From Deferribacteraceae bacterium (GTDB lineage: Bacteria; Chrysiogenota; Deferribacteres; Deferribacterales; JAISNW01), in assembly GCA_031256375.1 (NCBI GenBank), contig JAIRQX010000083.1, forward strand, positions 1 through 34,739: a stretch of DNA of 34,739 nt, given 5' to 3'. Both the position numbers and the translations under genes were made by a program. Below are positions 1 to 8,259 of the stretch, one piece after another (within the stretch, counting starts at the first letter, position 1; each line of letters opens with the position of its first letter). The notes below the pieces were generated by a model, which was not told the DNA's origin, did not search any database, and was given only the letters and a program-made list of their open reading frames with translations.

Positions 1-53
1 TTTTTTATCACAATCATTGTAACATCATAAAGAGACTCTTTCAATCAATTTGT

Positions 54-81
54 TCAATATTTCTCAATATTTTCAATATTT
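54..81. repeat. Three copies of TCAATATTT
   Basis: The 9-mer TCAATATTT occurs at 54-62, 64-72 and 73-81, in a very AT-rich stretch downstream of the methyltransferase gene on the minus strand. Copies this close could be a protein-binding cluster or simple AT slippage. Nothing else is seen in bases 1-141 apart from the motif at 88-118. Confidence 0.4.
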
Positions 82-87
82 TACGGA

Positions 88-118
88 ATTGCTCTCAAAA
101 ATTTTGGGGGTACGCGAG
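88..118. repeat. Copy 1 of a dispersed ATTGCTCTC...ACGCGAG motif
   Basis: This stretch reads ATTGCTCTCAAAAA, a short variable part, a run of G, then ACGCGAG. The same order of blocks is found upstream of carB at 11475-11501. CTCTC and GCGAG can pair imperfectly, so the unit may form a weak hairpin. It lies past the stop codon of the minus-strand methyltransferase gene. Confidence 0.35.
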
Positions 119-141
119 ACAGTTTGATCGCAAAAATAAAG

Positions 142-804
142 CTATAGATTGCAGCCCGTGATAAGTGGATTATCTTTAAAGGCAACAACTAACATACCGC
201 CGTCCAGAGGAATAATTTGGCTCTGTAAAGAGCTGTCTGAAGATATTTCCGAGAGGAATGCCCTCAGCTCGCGTCTTCCTTCACGGTATTTCAGCGGCAC
301 AGTGGCTTCACTTTCCATTGTAAACCCGTGCAGCAATACATCATCAAATATTGCCACCGCTCCGGCGTTTAATTTCGGGCGCAGAAAATGCCAAATCCCT
401 GTATAGTCTTTCTTTACGCTGTCTATAAATGCCAGATCGTAGCTGTTATCAGCAGATTTGAGAAAATCTTCCGCCATGGTAAAATACACTTTTATGCGCG
501 GGTTGTTTTCAATGATTTTACAACAAGATTCCGCGCGTTCTTTATTTGCTTCCAGCGCAGTTATCTCTGCAAACGGCGCGCCAAAATGCAGAGAAAGAGT
601 TGACGCTCCAATACCTGCGCCTATATCAATAATTTTTTCAGGCTGTTTCATAGCGGCGCAAAGCCAAAGAAACCGGCAGCCCATCTCCCCAAGGCACGGG
701 ACTTTCAGGCGGGTCTGTTCTTCCCTTACTCTGTTAGGCAGTATATCCGGCGAGAGCCTCCTTATAAAATCAGCCCCGGGAAATGCGTCAAAAGGGAGGT
801 TCAT
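142..804 (-). CDS. SAM-dependent O-methyltransferase (class I, O-MT family 3-like)
   Basis: This 220-residue protein is a class I SAM-dependent methyltransferase. Motif I is IIDIGAGIGAS near residue 60, followed by an acidic residue after the second strand (ALEANKERAE). A later YDLAFIDSVKKDY segment and an AIFDDVL segment match the small catechol-type O-methyltransferase family, which usually has about 210-225 residues. The ATG at 804 has an AGG just upstream and lies 9 bp past the stop of the MotE-like gene, so it appears to be the last gene of the flagellar unit. Its substrate cannot be read from the sequence. The position could mean modification of a flagellar component, or it may simply be carried along in the operon. 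Confidence 0.8.
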   Translation of the reverse strand: MNLPFDAFPGADFIRRLSPDILPNRVREEQTRLKVPCLGEMGCRFLWLCAAMKQPEKIIDIGAGIGASTLSLHFGAPFAEITALEANKERAESCCKIIENNPRIKVYFTMAEDFLKSADNSYDLAFIDSVKKDYTGIWHFLRPKLNAGAVAIFDDVLLHGFTMESEATVPLKYREGRRELRAFLSEISSDSSLQSQIIPLDGGMLVVAFKDNPLITGCNL

Positions 805-813
805 CCTATGGCG

Positions 814-1335
814 CTACTGAATATCTACAGGCGCCATATTTTTGGCTTTATCCCCGCTGAGGCTAACCGTCAGGCGTGACGCATAGTCGGGGTCCTGTTT
901 CCCTATTTCCGCCATTATTCTGCCGGAATTCATAGGGGTTATCTTGCGTAAAATAGCCGCCGCTTTTTCCGGATCCATCTTTATTAGTATGCTTGCGGCG
1001 CTTTTAGCTTTAGTTGAAGAGTAAATTTTTGCCAGTTTATCCAGATCCTCTTTGCTTCCGGCATCAATCTGATCCATACGCGCCGTAATCTCCTGCCTGA
1101 TCTTTTTCAAATCCTCTTCTCTAGAGATAATATCCTGCTCCATTACTTTCAGCGAATCTTCACGGGCGTTAATAATCTGCTCCCTTTCAAGCAGTTCCCT
1201 CTCTTTCTCACGGATCTTTTTTGTCGCTTCCTGAATATCCACCAGATTTACATTATCTGCTGAAAATCCTGTCTGCGCGCATACATATGTTGCCGTTAAC
1301 GCAATGAGAACAGTTATTATTATTTTATTATACAT
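814..1335 (-). CDS. MotE-like flagellar protein (signal peptide, coiled coil, MgtE-N-like domain)
   Basis: The 173-residue protein has an N-terminal hydrophobic signal (residues 1-20, ending near YVCAQ). A long charged coiled coil of Glu, Lys and Arg residues follows (about 30-105). The C-terminal part contains MDPEKAAAILRKITP and resembles the MgtE intracellular N-domain fold. This is the architecture of MotE-type proteins encoded at the end of fliJ-containing operons, which act as periplasmic chaperones for motor components. It starts 17 bp after fliJ. The family call rests on architecture and position; the exact role in this organism is inferred. Confidence 0.7.
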   Translation of the reverse strand: MYNKIIITVLIALTATYVCAQTGFSADNVNLVDIQEATKKIREKERELLEREQIINAREDSLKVMEQDIISREEDLKKIRQEITARMDQIDAGSKEDLDKLAKIYSSTKAKSAASILIKMDPEKAAAILRKITPMNSGRIMAEIGKQDPDYASRLTVSLSGDKAKNMAPVDIQ

Positions 1336-1352
1336 AAATAGGCGCCTTCCTG

Positions 1353-1799
1353 TTATTCGCTGTTTATGGCAGAAGCTTTTCTTGTAGTAATTATATCTTC
1401 CACAACTTTAGCCTCTTCCTTGTCCAAAAATGAATTATACGCGGCTTTATGGCGCGCATACAGTTTATCTATTATGGATTTGCTTTGATACGCTTTAACC
1501 GTAGCCGTTTTCTGTTTGTGCATTACCTGACGGTGCTGCGCGAGTTTTGTCTGCATTTGGTTTCGCATCCCTTCAAGTTTCGTTATATATTTCTGGTACA
1601 TTTGCGTCATATTTAAATCGCCTTCCGCTTGCGCTTCCGACATCTCCCGCTGTTTCTGCGCAATTACCGACATAATATTCTTTATCTCTTTAATTATTGT
1701 CTGTTCCTGCTGGGCAAGCACAGCAAGCTGCGCCTTCTCTTTTTCCAGAATAAGGCTGCGGTAATTAAGAACTTTTTCAAGTTTGAATTTTTTTTGCAT
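1353..1799 (-). CDS. fliJ: Flagellar export protein FliJ
   Basis: FliJ is the small coiled-coil stalk of the flagellar type III export ATPase; it binds FliI and FlhA and helps escort substrates. This product has 148 residues, is rich in Lys, Gln and Glu throughout, and starts with MQKKFKLEKVLNYRSLILEKEK, a typical FliJ opening (F.LekvL.yR...E). Almost all of the chain looks like two long antiparallel helices, and the length is normal for the family. It lies 12 bp downstream of fliI and upstream of the MotE-like gene, the expected operon order. Confidence 0.88.
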   Translation of the reverse strand: MQKKFKLEKVLNYRSLILEKEKAQLAVLAQQEQTIIKEIKNIMSVIAQKQREMSEAQAEGDLNMTQMYQKYITKLEGMRNQMQTKLAQHRQVMHKQKTATVKAYQSKSIIDKLYARHKAAYNSFLDKEEAKVVEDIITTRKASAINSE

Positions 1800-1811
1800 A
1801 TTCTTATACTG

Positions 1812-3122
1812 TTATCTTGCCAAAACTATCGATGAAATCATCTGCACCGTATCATTATATGAAAAATTTTCGCTCATCTTTTGCTGTAAAAAAGCGTTAA
1901 TAGCGTTAATTTTTTTCAATGATTCGTCTATTTTCGGATTTGAACCTGCCACATACGCGCCTATATTCACAAGGTCTTCAGCTTCCCTGTATGTGGCGAG
2001 CAAATCCCTGAAGTTTCCCGCCAAGCTGAAAGTCTCATCGGAAACTATCTCTTTCATTAATCTTGACGCGCTGCTAAGCACATCTATCGCAGGGAAGTGA
2101 TTGCGGGCAGCAAGCATACGGTTCAGGACAATATGTCCGTCTATTATGGAACGGACTGTATCGGCTATAGGATCGTTCATATCATCTCCCTCTACAAGCA
2201 CAGTGTAAAGCCCTGTTATACTTCCTTCCCCTGAACAGGTTCCCGCCCGTTCAAGCAATTTAGGAAGCAGGGAAAATGTTGACGGTGTGTAACCCTTTGT
2301 GGCGGGAGGTTCTCCCATAGCCAGCCCGATCTCCCTTTGCGCCATCGCAAAACGGGTAACACTGTCCATCATAAACATCACCTGTTTGCCTTGATCTCTG
2401 AAATACTCCGCTATCGCGGTGGCTAAAAACGCTCCCATACGGCGCACAAGCGGAGCTTTATCTCCGGTGGCTACAACCAACACACTTCGTTTAAGCCCCT
2501 CCTGACCTAAATCCCGTTCAATAAACTCACGCACTTCACGCCCACGTTCTCCGATAAGGGCGATAACGTTTATATCCGCATTGGTATTACGGGCAATCAT
2601 GCCTAAAAGAACACTTTTACCCACGCCGCTTCCTGCGAATATCCCTACCCGCTGACCGGTCCCTGTAGTCATAAGCCCATCTATGGCTTTTATTCCAGTG
2701 GTTATAACATCTTTGATTACTTTTCTGCCCATCGGATCCGGGGATGCCGCATAAATAGGGGCAGGATCCCCTTTGGGCAGGGGACCGTTATTATCAATAG
2801 GTTCGCCCAGACCGTCCAATATCCTGCCCAGCATAGCTTCAGACACATTTATATCTATGCTGTTTTTTATGCTTGTAACTTCACTGCCGGGGGCAATCAT
2901 ATCACTTTCGCCGTAAAGCATCAGTATTATCCGGTTTTCTTTGAATCCCACAATTTCCGCCGGTATTTTTCCGCCGTTTATTGTGGTTATCGCACACCGT
3001 GAACCTATGCCTAAAAGAGGCCCATTTGCCTCTATTGTCATTCCGACAATTTTAGTGATATGTCCGCTATATGTTAATTCTTTATGGGGCGTTATTGTTT
3101 TGAGAAATTGCAAGTTGTTCAT
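1812..3122 (-). CDS. fliI: Flagellum-specific ATPase FliI
   Basis: FliI is the hexameric ATPase that energises substrate docking in the flagellar export apparatus. The 436-residue product is an F1-beta-like ATPase with Walker A AGSGVGKS at residues 163-170, the GERGREV segment at 191-197 and Walker B VMFMMD near 248-253. It also has the family's FSLLPKLLERAG stretch. Length is normal (430-460). Its ATG lies inside the 3' end of fliH, giving a 41-bp overlap that suggests translational coupling. Neighbours fliH and fliJ encode its two partners. Confidence 0.97.
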   Translation of the reverse strand: MNNLQFLKTITPHKELTYSGHITKIVGMTIEANGPLLGIGSRCAITTINGGKIPAEIVGFKENRIILMLYGESDMIAPGSEVTSIKNSIDINVSEAMLGRILDGLGEPIDNNGPLPKGDPAPIYAASPDPMGRKVIKDVITTGIKAIDGLMTTGTGQRVGIFAGSGVGKSVLLGMIARNTNADINVIALIGERGREVREFIERDLGQEGLKRSVLVVATGDKAPLVRRMGAFLATAIAEYFRDQGKQVMFMMDSVTRFAMAQREIGLAMGEPPATKGYTPSTFSLLPKLLERAGTCSGEGSITGLYTVLVEGDDMNDPIADTVRSIIDGHIVLNRMLAARNHFPAIDVLSSASRLMKEIVSDETFSLAGNFRDLLATYREAEDLVNIGAYVAGSNPKIDESLKKINAINAFLQQKMSENFSYNDTVQMISSIVLAR

Positions 3123-4176
3123 TAATTTGCTTTTCCAGGTTTTCTACCCATTTGTCAATGCTCAGATCAATATCTCCGATCTTGGTGCGTGTTTTTACAC
3201 TGCCTTTCGGAATATTGGCGTCTATAGCTATACCGTGCTGCGGAAACTTTTCTGACACTGCCGCGGCATCATCAGGATTGACAGTAAAAACGATTTGCTG
3301 AAGATCTTTAAGCCGCGACAGCGCTCCTTGTATTACGTTTGTAATTAATCTATCATTAAGCTTACGTTCTGCGCCGATAATCTCCCGTACATAAGCGACC
3401 ACTATCTCAGGCATCTCCTTATCCACAGTTTTTAAGGTGTCATCAATCTTTTTTATCTCCGCAACCGCCTCATTCCAGCTTTTGGAGACAGATGTCATAT
3501 AATCGGCGCGTTCGGCGTTATAACGTTTTTGTTCTTTTTCTTCAAATTCAGCGCGTGCTTTTTCATACCCTTCTTGCCTGATTTTTTCCCTCTCTTTTTC
3601 AAGCCCGTCCCGAACCTCTTTAAGTTGCAGCTGAACAGTTTCTTTTTCAGAAATAGCTTGCGTCAGTTGATTTTTTACAGAAGTCAGTTCATTTTCAACG
3701 GCAACCTTTGCCGCGTTCTGTTCCGCTACCATTTTTTGAGATTCCAGCAATTTTAAATCATCTAATGAAACGTTAGCCAACGGCATTTCCTGAAAACCAT
3801 CAGCGGATTTATTGATGTCAGGGTTGTTTGACGGGGCGTAGGACGGTCCGTCATCCTCATAAGCGGCAAAAAGCCGTGGTCTTGCGGGCGCTTCAGTTGC
3901 CTGTGGCGGGGCGTAGGACGGTCCGTCATCCTCATAAGCGGCAAAAAGCCGTGGAGCGCTTGGTCTGCTATCGGCGTAAGATGACGGCGCCGAAAAATAT
4001 TTTTTTTGTGGGTTGGGATCATTTTGTGTTGTTTCAGCCTTTTCCTGTACCGATAGTTCATCTGCGGAAAAATGGCTGAGGACAAAATCTTTTCTCCCGC
4101 GTTCAGCCGCAGCAAACTGTGCTACATCATAGGTATCAATTTTTTTTGTAGAGTTACTTTTTAATATTTTTGACAT
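3082..4176 (-). CDS. fliH: Flagellar assembly protein FliH with internal 25-residue repeat
   Basis: FliH dimers bind and restrain the FliI ATPase and anchor it to the C ring. The C-terminal part carries a long Glu/Lys coiled coil (about residues 140-240) followed by a FliH/V-ATPase-E-like domain (IVVAYVREIIGAERKLNDRLI onwards). The N-terminal 130 residues are low in conservation and contain the 16-residue segment PRLFAAYEDDGPSYAP twice, at 75-90 and 100-115. At 364 residues it is longer than most FliH proteins (about 230-280); the extension is this N-terminal part. It overlaps fliI by 41 bp and follows fliG by 29 bp. Confidence 0.9.
   Translation of the reverse strand: MSKILKSNSTKKIDTYDVAQFAAAERGRKDFVLSHFSADELSVQEKAETTQNDPNPQKKYFSAPSSYADSRPSAPRLFAAYEDDGPSYAPPQATEAPARPRLFAAYEDDGPSYAPSNNPDINKSADGFQEMPLANVSLDDLKLLESQKMVAEQNAAKVAVENELTSVKNQLTQAISEKETVQLQLKEVRDGLEKEREKIRQEGYEKARAEFEEKEQKRYNAERADYMTSVSKSWNEAVAEIKKIDDTLKTVDKEMPEIVVAYVREIIGAERKLNDRLITNVIQGALSRLKDLQQIVFTVNPDDAAAVSEKFPQHGIAIDANIPKGSVKTRTKIGDIDLSIDKWVENLEKQINEQLAISQNNNAP
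3832..3879 (-). repeat. 48-bp perfect direct repeat inside fliH, copy at residues 100-115
   Basis: These 48 bases are identical to 3907-3954. The two copies are 75 bp apart, a multiple of three, so the reading frame is kept. They encode PRLFAAYEDDGPSYAP. Confidence 0.95.
3907..3954 (-). repeat. 48-bp perfect direct repeat inside fliH, copy at residues 75-90
   Basis: This is identical base for base to 3832-3879, which points to recent duplication or gene conversion. Synonymous positions would normally have drifted in an old protein repeat. Confidence 0.95.
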
Positions 4177-4205
4177 TTACGCCGCCATTTTATACAAAAT
4201 GCAAA

Positions 4206-5249
4206 TCAAACAAACTTATCTTCCTCACCGCCGCCAATACTGATAGTACCCTCCTCATCAAGCTCCCTGACGATGGCGACAATTTCATGCTGAGATTTTT
4301 CCACATCTTTCAGACGCACCGGTCCCATATACTCCATCTCTTCCGTCATAGCTTCCACGGCGCGTTTGGACATATTTTCAAAAAATCGCTGTTTTGTATC
4401 TTCATCAGCGCCTTTCAGAGCAAGGGTAAGCACTTTTTTATCAGCTTTTTTCAGAATTTCCTGTACAGCCGCTTTGCCTAGCAGCTTGATATCGTCAAAT
4501 ACAAACATCATATCGCGGATTTTAGCGACAAGCTCGGGAGAATCTTTTTCCAGCCTGTCCAAGGTCGCTTTGCTTGTAACCCTGTCCATCCGGTTGAATA
4601 TCTCCGCGACAGATTTTACGCCTCCGACCTCAACATTATATGAAGAAAGCGCTTCAAATCTGTCCTCTAAAACTTTTGATAGTGTACGGACAACTGTAGG
4701 AGATATATCCTGAAGGTTGGCTATACGGACTGCCACCTCAGCTTTAAGATCTTCCGGTAGTTGCGCCATTGACTCCGCCGCGTGGGATGGGTCAAGATGC
4801 GCCAGAATCAGGGCGATTGTTTGCGGGTGTTCATTCATAATAAACTTGGCAAGCTGTTTCGGATCTATTTTTGTAAGAAATTCAAAACCACTTGATTGCT
4901 CAAGCATTTTGGTAAGTCTATCAATGATCTTACGGGCGCGTTCAGGTCCTAATGATTTTACAAGCACTGATTTTGCGTACTCAAGTCCGCCTTTGGCTAT
5001 AAACTTTTTAGCCAGCATCATATTGTAAAATTCTTCTATAACATCATCAATCTGCTCTGGCGGGACTACTTTAGTTAGCGCTATCTCTTTTGAGAGATCG
5101 GATACCTCTTCATCATCCAGAAATGCCATTATTTTGGACGACATATCCTCACCTAAAGCTATCATCAGTATGGCAGCCTTTTTCATTCCAATGGTGGCGG
5201 GGGTATTGCCGATTAATTGAGCTATCGATGTAGGTATGTCTTTAGGCAT
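4206..5249 (-). CDS. fliG: Flagellar motor switch protein FliG
   Basis: FliG is the C-ring protein that contacts the stator and converts ion flow into torque. The 347-residue product has the N-terminal FliF-binding domain (GMKKAAILMIALGED), the middle EHPQ motif at 140-143 used for FliM binding, and a charged C-terminal torque domain (FDDIKLLGKAAVQEILKKAD). Length matches the family (330-350). The start at 5249 has a strong AAGGGGG-type ribosome site that overlaps the end of fliF, so fliF and fliG are probably translated together; only 4 bp separate them. Confidence 0.97.
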   Translation of the reverse strand: MPKDIPTSIAQLIGNTPATIGMKKAAILMIALGEDMSSKIMAFLDDEEVSDLSKEIALTKVVPPEQIDDVIEEFYNMMLAKKFIAKGGLEYAKSVLVKSLGPERARKIIDRLTKMLEQSSGFEFLTKIDPKQLAKFIMNEHPQTIALILAHLDPSHAAESMAQLPEDLKAEVAVRIANLQDISPTVVRTLSKVLEDRFEALSSYNVEVGGVKSVAEIFNRMDRVTSKATLDRLEKDSPELVAKIRDMMFVFDDIKLLGKAAVQEILKKADKKVLTLALKGADEDTKQRFFENMSKRAVEAMTEEMEYMGPVRLKDVEKSQHEIVAIVRELDEEGTISIGGGEEDKFV

Positions 5250-5253
5250 ATTG

Positions 5254-6927
5254 TTATCCCCCTTTAATCAAAGCCTTCACAAGGTTAGCAATCATCTCAG
5301 GATCTTCGGTCGCTCCTTCTTCAATTTTCTTCAACATTACTTTTGATTTTACAGCCTCAACGTTCACAGGCACGCTTTCATCCAACTCTGATTCAATTTC
5401 ACGCTCAAGCTCCTCAAGAGTTTTGGGAAATCCTGATTCATCACCGATTGAGATATCAAGGCTGGCAAGCTGTGCGTCTATAGCAGATTCTCCCATCATA
5501 TCATCATCAAGTTCTTTAGCCTTTTCAAGCCTCTTAAGGATTGGTCTTATTAGCAGGAGATAAAACAGAATAATTATAACTATCGCACTGGCATACTTTG
5601 CAACTATACTGGCTAATTCCATATACTTTTCCTTCTTTTCACTAACAGAATCAATCAAATCTTCCGTTGTATCAAAAGAAATATTGGTTACATCAACAAT
5701 ATCCCCCCTGTTTTCATTAAATCCCACCGCGGAAGCGACCGCGGTGCGTATCTTTGCGAGTTCATCGCCTGAACGCGGTCGTTTAACTATACTTCTAACT
5801 CCGTCCTGCTCTGCGAGTTCAGATTTATCATCCACAATCACAGAGATCGTTAAACGCTTAATTTCGCCTGAGTTTTTCTGCTCGTGAGTGACCGTTTTTG
5901 ATATTTCAAAGTTTTGGGTTTCCTCACTCTTTGAATATTCGGAAAAAATTCCGTCAATAAGAAGATCCGGTTCCGCAAGGTTAGATTCAACCCCCGGGAT
6001 TCCCATAGGACCTCTGCCCATATTTTTGGCGTATATGTCCAGCGAATGCTGGGAACGCAAAACAGGCGTGTCGGCAAACTCTTCCTTCATGATCTCTTTT
6101 TTATTAAAATCCATCTCAACATTGGCTTTAACAACATAATTTTCTATACCCAAAGCGGTAGCAAGAAAGGTCCTAAGAGTTCTTTCAATCTCCTTTTCCA
6201 TCTGACGCTGCTGTTCAAGCTGTGACTGAGTAATCATAAGCGCACTTTGATCCTCGCTCATAAATTCGCTCAACAGATTGCCGTTTGTATCCATAATTTG
6301 AACAGCTTCCGGTTTCAGTCCGCGTACAGCGGCAGCCACAAGGTGGCTTATCGCTTTAACTTGCTCAGGGCGGAATGAAACGCCTTTTTTAAAACGGATT
6401 ACTACTGACGCTTTAGAGTCATCATCATCAGCTACAAAAATTCTGTCCTTAGGTATGGACAGATGTACTTTCGCCTGCACAACTTCATCCATTGTAGTGA
6501 TTGTGCGCGCAAGCTCACCCTGAAGAGCCCGCAAATAATTTACATTCTGCGCATGCTCAGTCTCCCCAAGTTTGGATTGGTCAAAAAGCTCAAACCCTAC
6601 ACCCTGATCTTTAGGCAAGCCTTCCAGAGCCAATGCAATACGTGTTTCATAAACATCTTCAGGGGGAACTTCAATAGCTTTGCCGGTTTTACTGTCAACA
6701 ACGCGATATGGAACTTTTTTCCCGTTCAATGCAGAGGTAACATCTTTAAGGTCCTGTTCCTGTACATCGGTGTATAAAGTTTTATAGACAGGCTTATTTG
6801 CCCATAGTATGAGTACAACCACCACAGCAAAAACCGCCACTGTGGCCGCCAAAAGAGATACCTTTTGTAAAAGGGTAAGTTTTTTTATGGTTTCTACAAA
6901 CTGTTCTATCACTCCGCGAAGAGCCAT
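5254..6927 (-). CDS. fliF: Flagellar MS-ring protein FliF
   Basis: FliF forms the membrane MS ring on which the export gate and C ring assemble. A transmembrane helix is at about residues 24-45 (VAVFAVVVVLILWA). It is followed by the periplasmic secretin-like/YscJ-type domains (TLYTDVQEQDLKDVTSAL, LPKDQGVGFELFD), then a second transmembrane helix near residue 445 (AIVIIILFYLLLI). A cytoplasmic FliG-binding tail follows. From the ATG at 6927 it has 557 residues, normal for the family. A TTG at 6936, three codons upstream, has a better-spaced GGGAG and may be the true start. fliG follows after 4 bp. Confidence 0.95.
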   Translation of the reverse strand: MALRGVIEQFVETIKKLTLLQKVSLLAATVAVFAVVVVLILWANKPVYKTLYTDVQEQDLKDVTSALNGKKVPYRVVDSKTGKAIEVPPEDVYETRIALALEGLPKDQGVGFELFDQSKLGETEHAQNVNYLRALQGELARTITTMDEVVQAKVHLSIPKDRIFVADDDDSKASVVIRFKKGVSFRPEQVKAISHLVAAAVRGLKPEAVQIMDTNGNLLSEFMSEDQSALMITQSQLEQQRQMEKEIERTLRTFLATALGIENYVVKANVEMDFNKKEIMKEEFADTPVLRSQHSLDIYAKNMGRGPMGIPGVESNLAEPDLLIDGIFSEYSKSEETQNFEISKTVTHEQKNSGEIKRLTISVIVDDKSELAEQDGVRSIVKRPRSGDELAKIRTAVASAVGFNENRGDIVDVTNISFDTTEDLIDSVSEKKEKYMELASIVAKYASAIVIIILFYLLLIRPILKRLEKAKELDDDMMGESAIDAQLASLDISIGDESGFPKTLEELEREIESELDESVPVNVEAVKSKVMLKKIEEGATEDPEMIANLVKALIKGG

Positions 6928-6972
6928 AAGCAGCAAGCACTCCCGAGGCTTGGCATTAAATATTCACAGATA

Positions 6973-7287
6973 TTAAATCTGCGTCCGCATAACCTCTTGA
7001 TAAGCTTCTAATATTTTATTCCGCACTTCCAGCATCATCTTCAGCGAAACATCGGCTTTTTGCAAAGCGATCATTGTATCATGAATATCGTCAGACTCAC
7101 CGCTAAGCACCCGTTTAACCGCCTGATCAGCTTCATATTGAGCGTTATTCACACTGTTCAGAGCGCTTTTAAGAATATCGGAAAAGTTGCCGTCATCCGG
7201 CTTACCCGCGGCAGATGAAGTCAACGTTTTACCGTCAAACCCGATACTTTGGGGTAAAAGCGCGTCCAGTTTAGATAAATCAGCCAT
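6973..7287 (-). CDS. fliE: Flagellar hook-basal body protein FliE
   Basis: FliE joins the MS ring to the proximal rod and is an early export substrate. The 104-residue product ends with the conserved block SLKMMLEVRNKILEAYQEVMRT, the FliE signature, preceded by VNNAQYEADQAV and a DIHDTMIALQKADVS stretch. The start at 7287 was chosen because a GGAG lies six bases upstream. A longer reading from a TTG at 7299 would place that ribosome site inside the coding region. There is a 74-bp AT-rich gap to flgC in which no clear promoter was seen. Confidence 0.95.
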   Translation of the reverse strand: MADLSKLDALLPQSIGFDGKTLTSSAAGKPDDGNFSDILKSALNSVNNAQYEADQAVKRVLSGESDDIHDTMIALQKADVSLKMMLEVRNKILEAYQEVMRTQI

Positions 7288-7361
7288 AAACAACTCCAAT
7301 TGTTTTACTTATAACACAATAATTATATAATACAAGCAGTTTTTTTATATATTTCAATATT

Positions 7362-7766
7362 TTATCTTTGACCTATTCCTATAGCTTGCTGCGCAAGCTG
7401 TTTTGCAGTGTTTACAATCGTTACATTCGCTTCATAGGAACGGGATGCCTCAAGCATATTAACAAGCTCCTCAATGGGGTTGATGTTCGGATAAGCTACA
7501 TACCCCTCTTCATTTGCATCAGGGTGTGACGGTTCGTAAACAAGCATTGGCGGCTTGAAATCAGGCAGTATTTTCTGTACTTTCACTCCACCCTTGTGCT
7601 GCCCGTGAAGAACCTGCTCAAAGATCACATTTTTCTTGCGGTATGGTCCCCCTTCTTCTGTGCGTGTAGTTTTGGCATTTGCTACATTGGATGATATAAC
7701 ATTTATACGTATCCTTTGTGCCGATAACCCTGTCGCCGCTGTATCAATTACACTAAAAAAACTCAT
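7362..7766 (-). CDS. flgC: Flagellar basal-body rod protein FlgC
   Basis: FlgC is a proximal rod subunit. The 134-residue product has the N-terminal rod motif (SAQRIRINVISSNVANAKTT), the YVAYPNINPIEELVNMLEA segment and the C-terminal RSYEANVTIVNTAKQLAQQA helix, all typical of FlgC. Length is normal (about 135-150). The ATG at 7766 is preceded by GAGGTGA, part of which is the end of flgB, so the two genes are tightly linked (6 bp apart). Confidence 0.96.
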   Translation of the reverse strand: MSFFSVIDTAATGLSAQRIRINVISSNVANAKTTRTEEGGPYRKKNVIFEQVLHGQHKGGVKVQKILPDFKPPMLVYEPSHPDANEEGYVAYPNINPIEELVNMLEASRSYEANVTIVNTAKQLAQQAIGIGQR

Positions 7767-7772
7767 AGCCTA

Positions 7773-8189
7773 TCACCTCGTGCGTAATATTTCTTTCATT
7801 GTGGCAAATTTACTTCCGGACATTTCAGTCAGCATAGAATACAGAATAGTACTCTGAGCCTGTTCACTCATTTCAAAGTCAAGGTTTACGTCGTTACCGT
7901 CTGTGCGCAGCGACGGGTTGTTTTGCCTCCGGACAAAATCTTTCGGGTTTATGGGGTCTGAAAAAGGCTGAATATGTTTTTCATTGGTGACATAGAGTTT
8001 ATTTACACCGCCCTGGGAAAAATATTCCGCCATAACCTCTTTAAATACCAACTTTTTTGACCTGTAGTACGGAGTGTCCGCATTGGCTACATTCCTAGTA
8101 ATCTGTGTATTTTTTACCGACAATGTATCTAAAGCGAACCCAAGATCGTTTGTTCTGGTTTTATTAAAAATTCCGTTCATCATATCCAT
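7773..8189 (-). CDS. flgB: Flagellar basal-body rod protein FlgB
   Basis: FlgB is the most membrane-proximal rod protein and the first gene of this unit. From 8189 it has 138 residues, close to the usual 130-140. It carries TQITRNVANADTPYYRSKKLVFKE, the rod N-terminal motif, and a C-terminal helix ending QAQSTILYSMLTEMSG. The start at 8189 (MDMMNG) has GTGAGGTG five bases upstream. A longer reading from 8228 (TTG) would run through the sigma-54 promoter and add 13 non-conserved residues, so it was rejected. Confidence 0.95.
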   Translation of the reverse strand: MDMMNGIFNKTRTNDLGFALDTLSVKNTQITRNVANADTPYYRSKKLVFKEVMAEYFSQGGVNKLYVTNEKHIQPFSDPINPKDFVRRQNNPSLRTDGNDVNLDFEMSEQAQSTILYSMLTEMSGSKFATMKEILRTR

Positions 8190-8210
8190 AACACACCTCA
8201 CTGAATTTTT

Positions 8211-8227
8211 AAGCAATTTGCGTGCCA
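8211..8227 (-). promoter_or_regulatory. Sigma-54 (RpoN) promoter of the flgB operon
   Basis: On the minus strand the sequence reads TGGCACGCAAATTGCTT, which matches the sigma-54 consensus with the invariant GG (-24) and GC (-12) correctly spaced. Transcription would begin about 12 bp further on, near 8200, just before the flgB ribosome site and the ATG at 8189. An RpoN-dependent middle-class flagellar operon fits this. The required enhancer-binding activator is not in the window. Confidence 0.9.
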
Positions 8228-8259
8228 AGACATCAAAAGGGGAAGCTGAATAAAAAGAT

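Noticed and set aside
54-81. Start of a CRISPR array.
   Set aside because: Only three 9-base copies with 0-1 base between them, in AT-rich DNA; far too short for repeats and spacers.
3762-4115. A 117-residue frame overlapping fliH on the same strand.
   Set aside because: It is a shadow frame that looks repetitive only because of the fliH repeats.
8190-8228. A longer flgB start at a TTG at 8228.
   Set aside because: It would run through the sigma-54 promoter; the ATG at 8189 has a good ribosome site and fits family length.
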